DNA from: Okeania sp. SIO2C9
Lineage (GTDB): Bacteria > Cyanobacteriota > Cyanobacteriia > Cyanobacteriales > Microcoleaceae
Length of the DNA stretch: 64,000 nt
Direction of reading: 5' to 3'
Assembly (NCBI RefSeq): GCF_010672455.1
Contig: NZ_JAAHGO010000020.1
Span: 34,063-98,062 of the forward strand
Below are positions 42,455 to 52,524 of this stretch, one piece after another (position 1 is the first letter of the stretch; each line of letters starts with the position of its first letter). The position numbers and the translations under genes are program-made. The notes below the pieces were generated by a model. The model was not told where the DNA came from and did not search any database. It saw nothing but the letters and a program-made list of their open reading frames with translations.

Positions 42455-43993
42455 ATGTCAACCCTCAGTCCTTGTGAACCAAAATATCTAGAACTCAAAA
42501 ACAGTCTCATCCAAATACGAGACCTAGAAGCCGCTGTCTCCATACTAAACTGGGACCAAACCACCTATATGCCCACCGGAGGCACTTCTGCCAGAGGACG
42601 ACAAATAGCCACTCTCAAAGAACTTGCCCATGAAAAATTTACCGACCCATCCATAGGTCAACTCCTCGAAGACCTCCGCCCTTACGAACAAAGCCTCCCC
42701 TACGACTCCACCGAAGCTAGCCTGATCCGTGTTACTCGCCGAGACTACGAGCGCGCCATCCGAGTCCCTTCAGAATTCATGGCCAAATTGTGCCAACATC
42801 AAGCTACCGCCTACGAAGCATGGGTCAAAGCCAAATCTCTCAAAAACTTTTCTCTAGTACAACCATATTTAGAAAAAACATTAGACCTAAGTCGGGAACT
42901 AGCCTCCTTTTTTCCCCACAAACATATTGCCGATCCTCTGATTGACTTTGTAGATGAAGGCATGACAGTCTCCATTCTTTGTCCTCTATTTAGCCAGCTG
43001 CGCCAAAAATTATTACCCATAGTTGAAGCCATTACCTCCAGCCCACCTGTTGATAATTTTTATCTCCACCAATATTACTCAAAAGAGCAACAACTCAAGT
43101 TTGGACGTACTGTTATAGAGCGTATTGGGTTCGACTTTCAACGAGGCCGACAAGACGAAACGCCCCACCCCTTTACTTCTAGCTTTTCAATTGGGGATGT
43201 TCGTATTACCACTCGTGTGTATGAAGATAACTGTACCGAAGCTCTATTCAGTACAGTCCACGAAGTAGGCCATGCTCTCTATGAGCAAGGTATTGCCCTA
43301 GAATTAGAGGGAACGCCCCTTGCTGAAGGAACCTCAAGCGGTATCCATGAAAGTCAATCCCGATTATGGGAAAATATGGTGGGTCGTAGTCGAGGCTTTT
43401 GGGAATGTTTTTATCCCCAACTACAGGGTATTTTTCTTAAACAACTTAGTTGTGTTTCTATTTCAGAATTTTATCGGGCAGTTAATAAGGTTGCTAAGTC
43501 ACCCATTCGTACTGATGCTGACGAAGTAACCTACAATCTCCATGTAATGATTCGATTCGATCTAGAGTTGGCCATGTTAGAAGGGAAGTTAGCTGTTTGT
43601 GACCTTCCCGAAGCCTGGAATGATTGCTATAAAAAAGATTTAGGTATAGTTCCCACTAATGATAGTGAGGGAGTAATGCAAGATGTGCATTGGTATGGTG
43701 AAATGATTGGCGGAATGTTTCAAGGTTATACTTTAGGTAATTTAATTGCGGCTCAAGTTTATGAAACTGCAGTGAAATCTAATCCAGAATTTACTGTTGC
43801 TATTGAACGGGGTAATTTTACTCTTTTACATCAATGGTTAAAGCATAATATTTATCAACATGGTCGCAAATATAATGCGAATGAACTAATTGATAGAGTA
43901 ACAGGTAAACCTTTAAGTATTGACCCATTTATTCGTTACATTCAAAATAAGTATAGTGATATATATTCTGTTAAATTAGCTCTTGTTGCTTGA
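42455..43993 (+). CDS. metallocarboxypeptidase, M32 family (Taq type)
   Basis: A 512-residue cytosolic zinc carboxypeptidase that removes C-terminal residues from peptides. The zinc site HEVGH lies at 269-273 in STVHEVGHALYEQG, followed by the third ligand in GIHESQSRLWENMVGRS, both diagnostic for M32. N-terminal hairpin LNWDQTTYMPTGG is also typical. Length is normal. The downstream inverted repeat at 44008-44074 is its likely terminator. No same-strand neighbour close enough for an operon. Confidence 0.95.
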   Translation: MSTLSPCEPKYLELKNSLIQIRDLEAAVSILNWDQTTYMPTGGTSARGRQIATLKELAHEKFTDPSIGQLLEDLRPYEQSLPYDSTEASLIRVTRRDYERAIRVPSEFMAKLCQHQATAYEAWVKAKSLKNFSLVQPYLEKTLDLSRELASFFPHKHIADPLIDFVDEGMTVSILCPLFSQLRQKLLPIVEAITSSPPVDNFYLHQYYSKEQQLKFGRTVIERIGFDFQRGRQDETPHPFTSSFSIGDVRITTRVYEDNCTEALFSTVHEVGHALYEQGIALELEGTPLAEGTSSGIHESQSRLWENMVGRSRGFWECFYPQLQGIFLKQLSCVSISEFYRAVNKVAKSPIRTDADEVTYNLHVMIRFDLELAMLEGKLAVCDLPEAWNDCYKKDLGIVPTNDSEGVMQDVHWYGEMIGGMFQGYTLGNLIAAQVYETAVKSNPEFTVAIERGNFTLLHQWLKHNIYQHGRKYNANELIDRVTGKPLSIDPFIRYIQNKYSDIYSVKLALVA

Positions 43994-44007
43994 GGGAAAG
44001 CAAATTT

Positions 44008-44074
44008 AAAACAAGGAATTGAAGTTAAAATTATTTTGGAAATAATCGAAATACTTTCTACAGTTCCTTGTTTT
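44008..44074 (+). terminator. likely terminator of the M32 gene
   Basis: An 11-bp stem (AAAACAAGGAA with TTCCTTGTTTT) with a long loop that contains a second small hairpin (ATTATTTT/AAATAAT). The 3' arm ends in TTTT only, so efficiency is uncertain. Confidence 0.5.
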
Positions 44075-44671
44075 CATTATTCTCCAAATTTAATTCCTTC
44101 CCAGAAGGAAGATGGAAGATGGAAAAATTTTGCGTTGTCTAAGCTTTAAGATTTTGCTCTGTGTTAACCTTTCCTTCGATTGTTATACTTGTACCAAATT
44201 CAAAAAATAAATGCTAAAGTAGCTTACCGAAAAAATTCGAGAAGCTTAAATCCCCGTACTAAATAACTGGAATGAAAACTGATACTATTCCTTGTTTGTT
44301 CAAAGTCTACGATATCTTACGACTTAAATAAAATTGCTATATTTATTGTCATCATTGTATTGCCTTTCACTTAATCCCTGGGTCATTGTTTAACCACAGT
44401 AGCAAAGCTTCAGATTTATATTTTGATTCTAACTATCGTAAGCATTCAGCTATTAGCTGTCAGCTCTCATAAGAGGGTTTAAATGAATATAGACTTTAAA
44501 GCCGACTTTGGTAGTAAGTATAAATTCTGCCTCAATTAGTAAAGCTTTTATCTAAAACTAAAAGCAATAGCTGAAGTCCGCAGTTCCTCCGCAGGAGACT
44601 AGCTGAAGTCCGCAGTTACGACTATAAGAGGCTAGCTGAGGGCTGTTTGTGCAGCATGACCTAGGAAATGC

Positions 44672-44920
44672 TTACCGAATAATTAAGGTTTAAAGCCTCT
44701 CCTTGGCTGCGTGCGGCACCGCGAGCTGTCGCTCTATAAGGAGAAACAGCGGTCGATCTTCGTAGCTTCCCGAAGGGTGGGATGGCGAGGAAATCTGCGC
44801 CATATCCAATCGACCAAGAGAAGAAAATTTTTTCATGATTAGTCAATTCTCTTCTTTTCAAGGAGAGGTAATAATTAATAATTAATAATTAATAATTAAT
44901 TATTAATTATTAATTGTTGA
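44672..44920 (-). repeat. R1 element, copy F
   Basis: Inverted copy starting TTACCGAATAATTAAGG; the CTCC arm is expanded with GC-rich sequence (GGCTGCGTGCGGCACCGCG) and it ends in many AATTAAT units. Confidence 0.75.
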
Positions 44921-44966
44921 ATAACTATCCGGGTGATCGGATTAATTCAAGTAAATGAAAATAATT

Positions 44967-45205
44967 AGGGCTTGCTGATTAAATCTAAAAGCACTGATAG
45001 ATAAAGGTTTTAGCTTTTTTGGAGCGAAAAAAAGTGCAACTTTTTCAGCTTTAGCGACCAAAAAGCTAGGATTTTGGGCAGACAAGCACAGAAAGATAGA
45101 GGAACAATTATTCCTCCTACCTCCTCTGTAATTCCCTTAACTCCTGACTTCTGACTCGGTTCTCCTGACTCCTACTCTTACCAAAAGACTTATTCAGCAA
45201 ACCCT
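44967..45205 (+). repeat. R2 MITE
   Basis: A 239-bp element, AGGGCTTGCTGA to TCAGCAAACCCT, flanked by AATT on both sides (44963-44966, 45206-45209). Lies about 46 bp from R1 copy F. Confidence 0.85.
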
Positions 45206-45477
45206 AATTAAATCCGGTCAATTCAGTTAACACTTATCAGTTATCAGTTAGCCTCCTCCGGAGAAACTGCGGACTTCAGTACTTCCTACAATAGGGAGGC
45301 GAGAAGATGCAGAATTTTCTTTCTATTGGTCGATTGGATATGGCGCAGGTTTCCTCGTCATCCCACCCTATGGGAAGCTCCGCTTTTTCCTACGGAATGC
45401 TACCCAGATAGCCGTTAACGTAGTTGTGCGCTAGCAAAACGACCGCTTTTTATCCTCTTAAAACTATCCATTACCCA

Positions 45478-45713
45478 CATCTTTCTTAACATAAAGCTTG
45501 ACAAAATAGACGAGTTATGAGTAAGTCTTGGCTCGGCTTTCTCGGGAGAAAAAATGTATGGAAAAATACTTTTTTTTGACAACTTCAGTAGTTTTACTTA
45601 GCTACTATGATTTTTTCTCCTTTCTCCCCTGCTCCCTGCTCCCCTTCCCCTCCTGGGAGGGCTTAGGGGTGGGTCCCACAAGGGTTTCAAGACTTATGGG
45701 TAAGGGATAGCTC
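45478..45713 (+). repeat. R3 dispersed repeat, copy 2
   Basis: Matches 12185-12395 from CATCTTTCTTAACATAAA to GGGATAGC. It contains an additional GGGTGGGTCCC segment near the right end. Confidence 0.75.
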
Positions 45714-45985
45714 TTGACATACTCCCGACGTTGCCCTTACGGGACAACGCGGGATTCTTCAGTCTGGGAAACCCTGACCGCTGTTTAGACAGAGGTGATG
45801 TCCTCCCCCTGTGTTGGACCTTACAATAACAAAATGTACCTAGCTTGTCAAGGGCATATGAACGTTTAGCTTATGAAGGTATCCGAATCTTGGCCCTGGC
45901 TTGACCATACGACGCTAAAGGTGCGGGAGAGCGCGGGACTTCCCGCCAGGGAAGTTAAAAAGGAAGGCTTTAAACCAAAATTTTC
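45714..45985 (-). ncRNA. orphan IS200/IS605-type end, omega-RNA-like (4)
   Basis: Starts TTGACATACTCCCGACG with the hairpin CCCTTACGGG, and ends with GCGGGACTTCCCGC. The middle has several GC-rich stems (GCCCTGGCTTGACC, GGGCATATG). TTGACATnCTCCC matches the other orphan ends at 9877 and 15089. No tnpB or tnpA alongside. Confidence 0.45.
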
Positions 45986-46036
45986 AGTCAAAAAAATATA
46001 CAAAGAAGAATTTTTGCTCTTATAGCAGTCGCCATT

Positions 46037-46174
46037 AGAGCTGATTTTTAACTCGCGCTAAAACCCTTATTTAATCTAACTCTCAGGCATTTAGGCATTA
46101 TTGGACTATAACTCCCAAAACCCTTGTATTGCCAGAAATTCAGCCTCTTAATATTTACTTTATAAATCAGCTCT
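46037..46174 (-). repeat. R5 MITE, copy 1
   Basis: A 138-bp element with ends TTAGAGCTGATTTT and TATAAATCAGCTCTTA; inverted repeats GAGCTGATTT/AAATCAGCTC with TTA on each side. A second copy lies at 62572-62699 in opposite orientation. Confidence 0.75.
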
Positions 46175-46435
46175 TACTGTATTTTACATATCAAAAGCTT
46201 AAAACTCAGACAACGCCAGATTTTTCCTTCTTTGGTAGATAACTAAACTCCTTCTACCTTCTACCTTCTACCTTCTACCTTCTACAAAGATGTTAATATT
46301 AATTATACAGTTATGATTAAATTTTTAGTCCCGCTAAATTTCAGCTAAAACTAGAACTGCAAACATCAGCAAAGTTATTGAAGATAGACCATGATTTTCA
46401 AACCAAAACTAAGTAATCATCACAATAATATTATT

Positions 46436-47233
46436 ATGCGTATCCCTACTATTACTGCTCTATTAAGTTTAGTAGCCCTGTTTACTTTTACTCAAGGCAA
46501 AGCTGTTGCTTCCAAGAAAACAGAATCTTTAGTAACAGAAAAAGAAGAAGATTTAACTAGCAATTCTAATTTAGAGACTTCCACTTCTGGTGACAAAGAT
46601 ACTAACAAAATTCAACTGTGGCAAAGACAGAAAAACCACAACTTTCGGATACCCTTTATTGGTGGAAATATCAGATTTTTAGGTAAACCTGCTCAACCTG
46701 AATTATTCTCTAAACCATTCTATTCAGGTGCACTTCAAAAACAGAATAATCAAAAGAATATATCACAGGGTTCTCGAGGCGCAGAAGTCTGGGCAGTACA
46801 AAGACGTTTGCAAGCTAGAGGTTTCGACCCTGGAGCTGTAGATAGTGTGTTTGGTACTCGCACCAGAGAAGCAGTAAAAGCTTTTCAAAAGTCTGTGGGT
46901 TTAAGTGTAACAGGTATAGTTAATCAAGCTACTTGGACATCTCTGGGTAAACCCTCATTTGCTTCTCGTCAACCCACTCAAAGAGAAAAACCATCAATCT
47001 CAAGGCAAAACCCACCCATCCAAATAGAAAAGATATTAGCAAAAGGAGACAAGGGGTCTAAAGTTAAAACCTTACAAATTCGTCTAGAAACAATGGGTTT
47101 TAATCCGGGTCCAATTGATGGGGTGTTTGGAAGAAAAACCACAGGGGCAGTTAAAGAATTTCAAAAATATAAAGGAATTAAGGTTAGCGGTATAGTGGAT
47201 CGAAAGACTTGGGAAGCTTTCAGCGAGAAGTAA
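46436..47233 (+). CDS. exported protein with two peptidoglycan-binding domains
   Basis: From the ATG at 46436 (MRIPTITALLSLVALFTF, then TQGKAVA) there is a clear signal peptide with a plausible AVA cleavage site; an earlier in-frame ATG at 46391 adds 15 polar residues and is less likely. The mature protein has a low-complexity spacer, then two PG_binding_1 domains (about 116-172 and 203-262 of the 265-residue protein), each with the VxxLQxRLxxxGFDPGxxDGVFGxxTxxAVKxFQ pattern (seen as VWAVQRRLQARGFDPGAVD and VKTLQIRLETMGFNPGPID). No catalytic domain follows. It likely sits in the periplasm bound to cell wall. Confidence 0.9.
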   Translation: MRIPTITALLSLVALFTFTQGKAVASKKTESLVTEKEEDLTSNSNLETSTSGDKDTNKIQLWQRQKNHNFRIPFIGGNIRFLGKPAQPELFSKPFYSGALQKQNNQKNISQGSRGAEVWAVQRRLQARGFDPGAVDSVFGTRTREAVKAFQKSVGLSVTGIVNQATWTSLGKPSFASRQPTQREKPSISRQNPPIQIEKILAKGDKGSKVKTLQIRLETMGFNPGPIDGVFGRKTTGAVKEFQKYKGIKVSGIVDRKTWEAFSEK

Positions 47234-47311
47234 AATACTCAAACTTTTACTGTCTTGTAATAGACTGCTTATCTAACCATAATTTTATCAACAATATGCC
47301 CACTTTATATC

Positions 47312-47348
47312 AAGCAATCAGCGAAAAACTAAAAATTGCTGATTGCTT
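47312..47348 (+). terminator. terminator after the peptidoglycan-binding gene
   Basis: An 11-bp perfect stem (AAGCAATCAGC with GCTGATTGCTT) with a 15-base A-rich loop and a T-rich tail (TTGTTTTA). Confidence 0.8.
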
Positions 47349-48058
47349 TGTTTTATATATGAATTTATTAAGTAGGTAGGTAAAATGATTTGTATATTTA
47401 CAACTAATACCAAATCCTATTTACTAAAGCAACATTTTAAAAAATTAAGGTATGTGCCTAGAGAGGACTTGAGTATTGAAATAATTAGTAGCTAATAATT
47501 AAATTTTACATCAAAAATACAACAACATATTGCAGATTTATGATCTACAGATTATCCAATTATGATTTTAATAAATGAATATTATTATTCTATCCTTGGA
47601 CATTACTTACTTGAAAAGTACTGTATTTGGTTTTCTTTTCCCTACTTACAAATATTAAATTAATTTGGCACAGGTACTTACTTTTTCTGTTCCAAATCAT
47701 ATGAGATTCCTCTGTTTTCTATTATGTCAAACATCTAATTTTATTTTCAGCTCTCAAATGTAAATACTATTTTAGGCTAAAAATATGATAGGCTGATATA
47801 AAAATATCATAAACCATACTGCAAAACAGCAATTCTACCAACTAACTAACTCTCATACCAAGAGTTCCCTCTTCTTAAACATTAAAGATGTAATTTACTT
47901 GATAACTAAGTTGAATCAAGTGAAAAATTATCCACAAATTTATATATTTATAGATTTAAAATATTTTGTTTTGCCAAACCTCAAATATTTGCTACTAGCC
48001 ATCAACCCCAAGGCTTCCTCTTCAAAACCAACCAAATAAAAGTCTAAGACCCGAAGCC
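47349..48058. other. spacer upstream of the ammonium-sensor cyclase
   Basis: AT-rich, no gene or known repeat recognised. I looked for an NtcA-type GTA-N8-TAC site and did not find a convincing one. Confidence 0.5.
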
Positions 48059-51000
48059 ATGCATCGAAAATCCATTTTAGGGATTATTTTATTCTTGCTG
48101 ACCCTGGCATTAACTATTTTACATGGGTCACTAATAGATAAATATATACAAAATCATCAATTATCCAATCAGATAAAAAAAGGTACAATACAGCAAATTT
48201 CTAATTTAGACTTAGAAAATTCTTACTTTTATCAATCCCCAGAATTACAGTTTATAGAAGCCCAAAATTTCCATAATACTCAAACTGTTATTCCTAGAAA
48301 AAATCAATCCAGACTGAAAAATATATCAACTTCCCCATCTCAACCTACCTATGAAATAATTGATATCTTGTGGATATTACTTTGCTCTGGGTTAGTATTT
48401 ATCATGCAACCTGGATTTATGTGTTTAGAGTCAGGACTCACCAGGTCAAAAAATAGCATTAACGTTGCTATTAAAAACTTCACTGATTTTGGTATTTCAG
48501 TTGCCTGCTTTTGGAGTTTTGGATTTGCCTTCATGTTTGGGTCTTCATCTTCTGGAATAATTGGCCATAGTAAATTTTTCCTGGCAACCGATCTACAACC
48601 TTTTGACGCAGCCTTCTTTTTATTTCAAGCAATGTTTTGTGGCACAGCTACGACTATCGTTTCTGGTGCAGTAGCTGAACGCATGAAGTTTGCCTCCTAT
48701 CTATTTGTCGCCTCCCTAGTTTCAGGTTTGGTCTATCCCATATTTGGTCATTGGGTTTGGAATGGAGCTGACACTGGTCTATTAACAGGTTGGCTTGGGC
48801 AACGTGGTTTTGTTGACTTTGCAGGTTCGAGTGTTGTCCATAGCATTGGTGGATGGGTTTCTCTCGCGACTTTATTAATCATTGGTCCTCGAACAGGCAG
48901 ATTTCCTCCTGGTCGTCCACCAGAAAAAATTCATGGTTCTAATTTACCCCTATCAGTTTTGGGGGCAATGCTAATTTGGTTTGGTTGGTTTGGGTTTAAT
49001 GGTGGAAGCACCCTGGTATTAAATGGACAGGTAGCGGGCATTATTGTGAATACTGTTCTTGCGAGTGTAGGAGGAATGTTGACTACTCTTGGTATAGGTT
49101 GGTATATCAGAAGAATACCCAGTGTTGAACTACTAATTAATGGTACTCTTTCTGGTTTAGTTGGCATTACAGCAGCTTGTCATGCTGTTACAGCTTTTTC
49201 TGCCATTTTCATTGGTGTTATTGCTGCCATAGTCACTATGTTGGTAGAGCAAGCTTTAGAAAAAATTCGAGTCGATGATGCTGTTGGAGCTATTCCAGTT
49301 CACCTCGGTGGAGGTATTTGGGGAACTTTAGCAGTAGCTTTATTTGGGAAGGCAGAGGTTTTAGGTACTGGTCTTAGTTTGAGCCAACAATTGACAGTTC
49401 AGTTATTAGGAATTTTTGCGGCTTTTCTATTAGGATTTTGTTTGGTATATCCAATTTTATTCATTACAAATAAACTTTATGTTTTCCGAGTTTCACAAGC
49501 AGATGAACATATCGGTTTAAATGTTTCAGAGCATCGGGCTAAAACAGAAATATTAGATTTATTTAGAGTAATGGATTCTCAAGCTCGTACACAAGATTTA
49601 AGTTTGCGAGTGCCTGTAGAACCTTTTACAGAAGTAGGTCAAATTGCCAATCGCTACAATCAAGTAATGGATATTTTGGAGGAAGTTACTGCGAGAAATG
49701 ATGCCATTATCAAAGTAGCAACAGATGCAATTATTACTTTTACTAAGCCAGAGCTTGAGATTATTAGTATAAATCCTAGTGCCTCGGCAATTTTTGGCTA
49801 TGAAAATCAAGACTTAATAGGGAGGTCTATTTATCAAATATTTGACTTTACTATTAATCCATTAACTATGGAAAAAATGGATACCGAACATTTATTAACT
49901 GAAGTAGAAGAATTAACTGCAGAACAATTAAAACTATGGATTAATCCAGATTTGATATTTTATCAAAGTTTAGAAATTAAAAATTATTGTTATGTGTTTG
50001 ATTTGCAAGATATTCAACCGGAAAATTGGCAATCTTTTTTTCCTAGCTTTTTGCATTTACGAGAGGAAAATTTAGTAGATATTCAAACAGAGTCGGAGCT
50101 ACAAAAAAAAAGTGATCAACAACATTATTATATAGAACTACTGATATCTAAAATTGCTGACAGTGGGAACCTTTACGAATTAGTTGGTATCCGTGCAGAT
50201 GGTTCCCTATTTCCCATGGAAATTGCACTCAGAGAAGCAAAATTTAATCAAAAAACTTTCTACACAGGAACTTTTAGAGATATTACAGATAGAAAGGAAT
50301 CAGAAATAAAGCTCAAGGAAAATGAGCAAAGATTTCGGAGTTTATCTAGAGCTACCTTTGAAGGGATTATGATTCAGGAACAAGGAAAAATTGTAGAAAT
50401 AAATATCGCTGCTGCCCAAATGTTTAGATATGAATTATCAGAAATGATTGGAATGAATACTTTTGATTTAATAACCCCAGAATATCAGGATTTCGTATTA
50501 GAAAAAATTGCTTCTGGATATGAAAAACCTTATGAAGTAGTTGGAGTAAGAAAGGATGAGTCTACTTTTCCTTTAGAAATAGAGGCTAAAATATTTTTTT
50601 ATCGTGGTAATAAAAATAGAGTAGCGGCCTTAAGAGATATTACTGAAAGGAAACTAGCAGAGGCAGCATTGCGGGAAAGTGAGGAAAGATTTAGATCTGT
50701 AATGGAACAAGCTGCAGATGCTTTTATTATCTATGAAATGAATGGCAAAATTGTTGATGTTAATCAAAGTACCTGTAAAAGTTTGGGATATAAACGTGAA
50801 GAATTATTGAATTTATATATAGAAGATATTGAGGTAAATTTTTTATCAGAAAAGATGTATGAAAAGTGGCAAAATTTAATTCCTGATACACCAATGACTA
50901 TAGAGGGAATTCATCGTCGCAAAAATGCTACAACTTTTCCAGTAGAGATACGTTTGGGTTTATTAAAAGCAGGGAATGGTAAATTAATATTGGCTCTTTG

Positions 51001-51688
51001 TCGTGATATAACTGAGCGTAAAAAAGCAGAAGCAGCTTTGCTCCTAGAACAGGAAAAGTCAGAAAAATTGTTGTTAAATATTCTGCCGAAACCTATTGCT
51101 GATAGATTGAAAGAAGGTGATAGTACAATTGCAGAAGGATTCGCAGAAGTTACAGTTTTATTTGCAGATTTAGTAGGGTTTACTGAATTAGCAGGTCGTG
51201 CCACTCCTCAAAGATTAGTTTATTGGTTGAATGAGATTTTTTCCAGGTTTGATTTATTGGCAGAAAAATATGGTTTGGAGAAAATTAAAACTATTGGAGA
51301 TGCTTATATGGTCGTGGGTGGGTTGCCAAACCCAATGGAAAATCATGCTGAGGCGATCGCTCTGATGGCTATAGATATGCTTGAGGAAGTATCCTATTTT
51401 ACTGATGAACAGAAACAAGACTTTAATATTCGTATTGGTATAAATACTGGCCCAGTCGTTGCTGGTGTAATTGGACGTAAAAAATTTATATACGATTTAT
51501 GGGGTGATACTGTGAATATTGCTAGTCGTATGGAGTCTCACGGTATACCAGGTGTTATCCAAATAACAGAACAGACCTATGAGATTTTACAGCACAAATT
51601 TTTATTTGCAGAACGGGGTTTGATTGATATTAAGGGCAAAGGTTACATGAAGGCTTATATTTTGCAGGGGAAAAAAAAGTTATATTGA
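48059..51688 (+). CDS. ammonium transporter-PAS-adenylate cyclase fusion
   Basis: A 1209-residue multidomain membrane protein. A signal-anchor-like segment at 5-25 and a periplasmic spacer precede an Amt/Rh/MEP domain (about 98-475). The pore residues that matter in AmtB are present: the two pore histidines (H261 in VVHSIGG, H415 in PVHLGGG), the Asp in GFVDFAGS (253), and the Phe-gate region (FQAMFCG, and WFGWFGFNGGS near 311). A linker (about 480-545, LRVPVEPFTEVGQIANRYN, HAMP-like) leads to three PAS domains (about 545-730 with an insertion, 735-855, 860-985) and a helical LLLNILPKPIADRL segment. The C-terminal class III cyclase (about 1020-1205) has metal Asp in LFADLVGFT and GDAYMVVGG, adenine-selecting Lys/Asp (EKIK, YDLWGD) and Asn/Arg in VNIASRMES. 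It is read as an ammonium sensor that makes cAMP; transport plus signalling in one chain is inference. A tRNA-Leu follows. Confidence 0.92.
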   Translation: MHRKSILGIILFLLTLALTILHGSLIDKYIQNHQLSNQIKKGTIQQISNLDLENSYFYQSPELQFIEAQNFHNTQTVIPRKNQSRLKNISTSPSQPTYEIIDILWILLCSGLVFIMQPGFMCLESGLTRSKNSINVAIKNFTDFGISVACFWSFGFAFMFGSSSSGIIGHSKFFLATDLQPFDAAFFLFQAMFCGTATTIVSGAVAERMKFASYLFVASLVSGLVYPIFGHWVWNGADTGLLTGWLGQRGFVDFAGSSVVHSIGGWVSLATLLIIGPRTGRFPPGRPPEKIHGSNLPLSVLGAMLIWFGWFGFNGGSTLVLNGQVAGIIVNTVLASVGGMLTTLGIGWYIRRIPSVELLINGTLSGLVGITAACHAVTAFSAIFIGVIAAIVTMLVEQALEKIRVDDAVGAIPVHLGGGIWGTLAVALFGKAEVLGTGLSLSQQLTVQLLGIFAAFLLGFCLVYPILFITNKLYVFRVSQADEHIGLNVSEHRAKTEILDLFRVMDSQARTQDLSLRVPVEPFTEVGQIANRYNQVMDILEEVTARNDAIIKVATDAIITFTKPELEIISINPSASAIFGYENQDLIGRSIYQIFDFTINPLTMEKMDTEHLLTEVEELTAEQLKLWINPDLIFYQSLEIKNYCYVFDLQDIQPENWQSFFPSFLHLREENLVDIQTESELQKKSDQQHYYIELLISKIADSGNLYELVGIRADGSLFPMEIALREAKFNQKTFYTGTFRDITDRKESEIKLKENEQRFRSLSRATFEGIMIQEQGKIVEINIAAAQMFRYELSEMIGMNTFDLITPEYQDFVLEKIASGYEKPYEVVGVRKDESTFPLEIEAKIFFYRGNKNRVAALRDITERKLAEAALRESEERFRSVMEQAADAFIIYEMNGKIVDVNQSTCKSLGYKREELLNLYIEDIEVNFLSEKMYEKWQNLIPDTPMTIEGIHRRKNATTFPVEIRLGLLKAGNGKLILALCRDITERKKAEAALLLEQEKSEKLLLNILPKPIADRLKEGDSTIAEGFAEVTVLFADLVGFTELAGRATPQRLVYWLNEIFSRFDLLAEKYGLEKIKTIGDAYMVVGGLPNPMENHAEAIALMAIDMLEEVSYFTDEQKQDFNIRIGINTGPVVAGVIGRKKFIYDLWGDTVNIASRMESHGIPGVIQITEQTYEILQHKFLFAERGLIDIKGKGYMKAYILQGKKKLY

Positions 51689-51840
51689 GGAAGTCAAAAG
51701 TCAGAATTAAAGTCAAAAGTTAAAAGTCAAAAGTCAGAATTAAAGTCAAACCTCCTTATTGCAAGAGGTACTGATAACTGATAACTGATAACTGATAATT
51801 GAAATGACGGTGGGGTATTAAACTTGCAAAAGATAAAGAT
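51689..51840. repeat. AAAAGTC simple repeats
   Basis: Tandem AAAAGTC/AGTCAAAAGT units and a run of CTGATAA units (51770-51795). No gene. Confidence 0.7.
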
Positions 51841-51895
51841 AAAAAATTGTCAGTCATTGTGAAAATTTCTGATTTGTGTGCTATATTGAAATTAT

Positions 51896-51977
51896 GCGGA
51901 TGTGGCGGAATTGGTAGACGCGCTAGATTTAGGTTCTAGTTTCTTCGGAAGTGGGGGTTCAAGTCCCTTCATCCGCA
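51896..51977 (+). tRNA. tRNA-Leu (anticodon TAG)
   Basis: An 82-nt class II tRNA. The acceptor stem GCGGATG pairs with CATCCGC. The anticodon arm CTAGA/TCTAG holds the 7-base loop TTTAGGT with anticodon TAG. The variable arm is long (TTCTTCGGAA), and the T-arm contains GGTTCAAGTCC. The 3' CCA is not encoded. Confidence 0.95.
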
Positions 51978-52524
51978 TTTAATTTAAGAAGGAAGAGGAA
52001 AGAAGCAAGAAGGGAGAAGACTTAAAAGTCTGAAAAAAACTTAAATTTCCCCTAGATATTTTCGCTATAGTAAATAAGGGTCAGATTAAATAGTACTTTA
52101 GAGAAAGAATATTCAGATCCTGACCTATTAAAAATGTTTAATCCAATTTAAAAAAAACTAAGCTGCTAAGTAAAGACAATTCTAGGTACACAAATAATTT
52201 GTAACTTTCTAGAAATATCAGACTCAAGACACACCTTCTAAAAATCTAGACAATCCTAGACACGCCCTTCATCAGTGACTAAGAGCGATTTTACGGCTCA
52301 CCTGTCCACAAGTCTACTGGCAAAGAAGGTTAATGTTCCGCTCAAACACATTGAGTATAGGATTCCCTCTGGGGTTTTTGTCCTTATGAAAAGTCGAGTG
52401 CAAAACACTCCATAATAGTTGCTAAAATCCTCTGGTCTTAGCAGACATAAGTAATAATAACACAAATTAATGGCGCAAAAATATAGACATTTCTTAGATA
52501 TTTGTCTAGGGTAGTCTATGTTTT
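51978..52524. other. spacer downstream of tRNA-Leu
   Basis: No gene or known repeat recognised in about 550 bp. Confidence 0.5.

Noticed and set aside
47349..48058. NtcA-binding site upstream of the Amt-cyclase gene
   Set aside because: No GTA-N8-TAC with a suitably spaced -10 element was found by eye.
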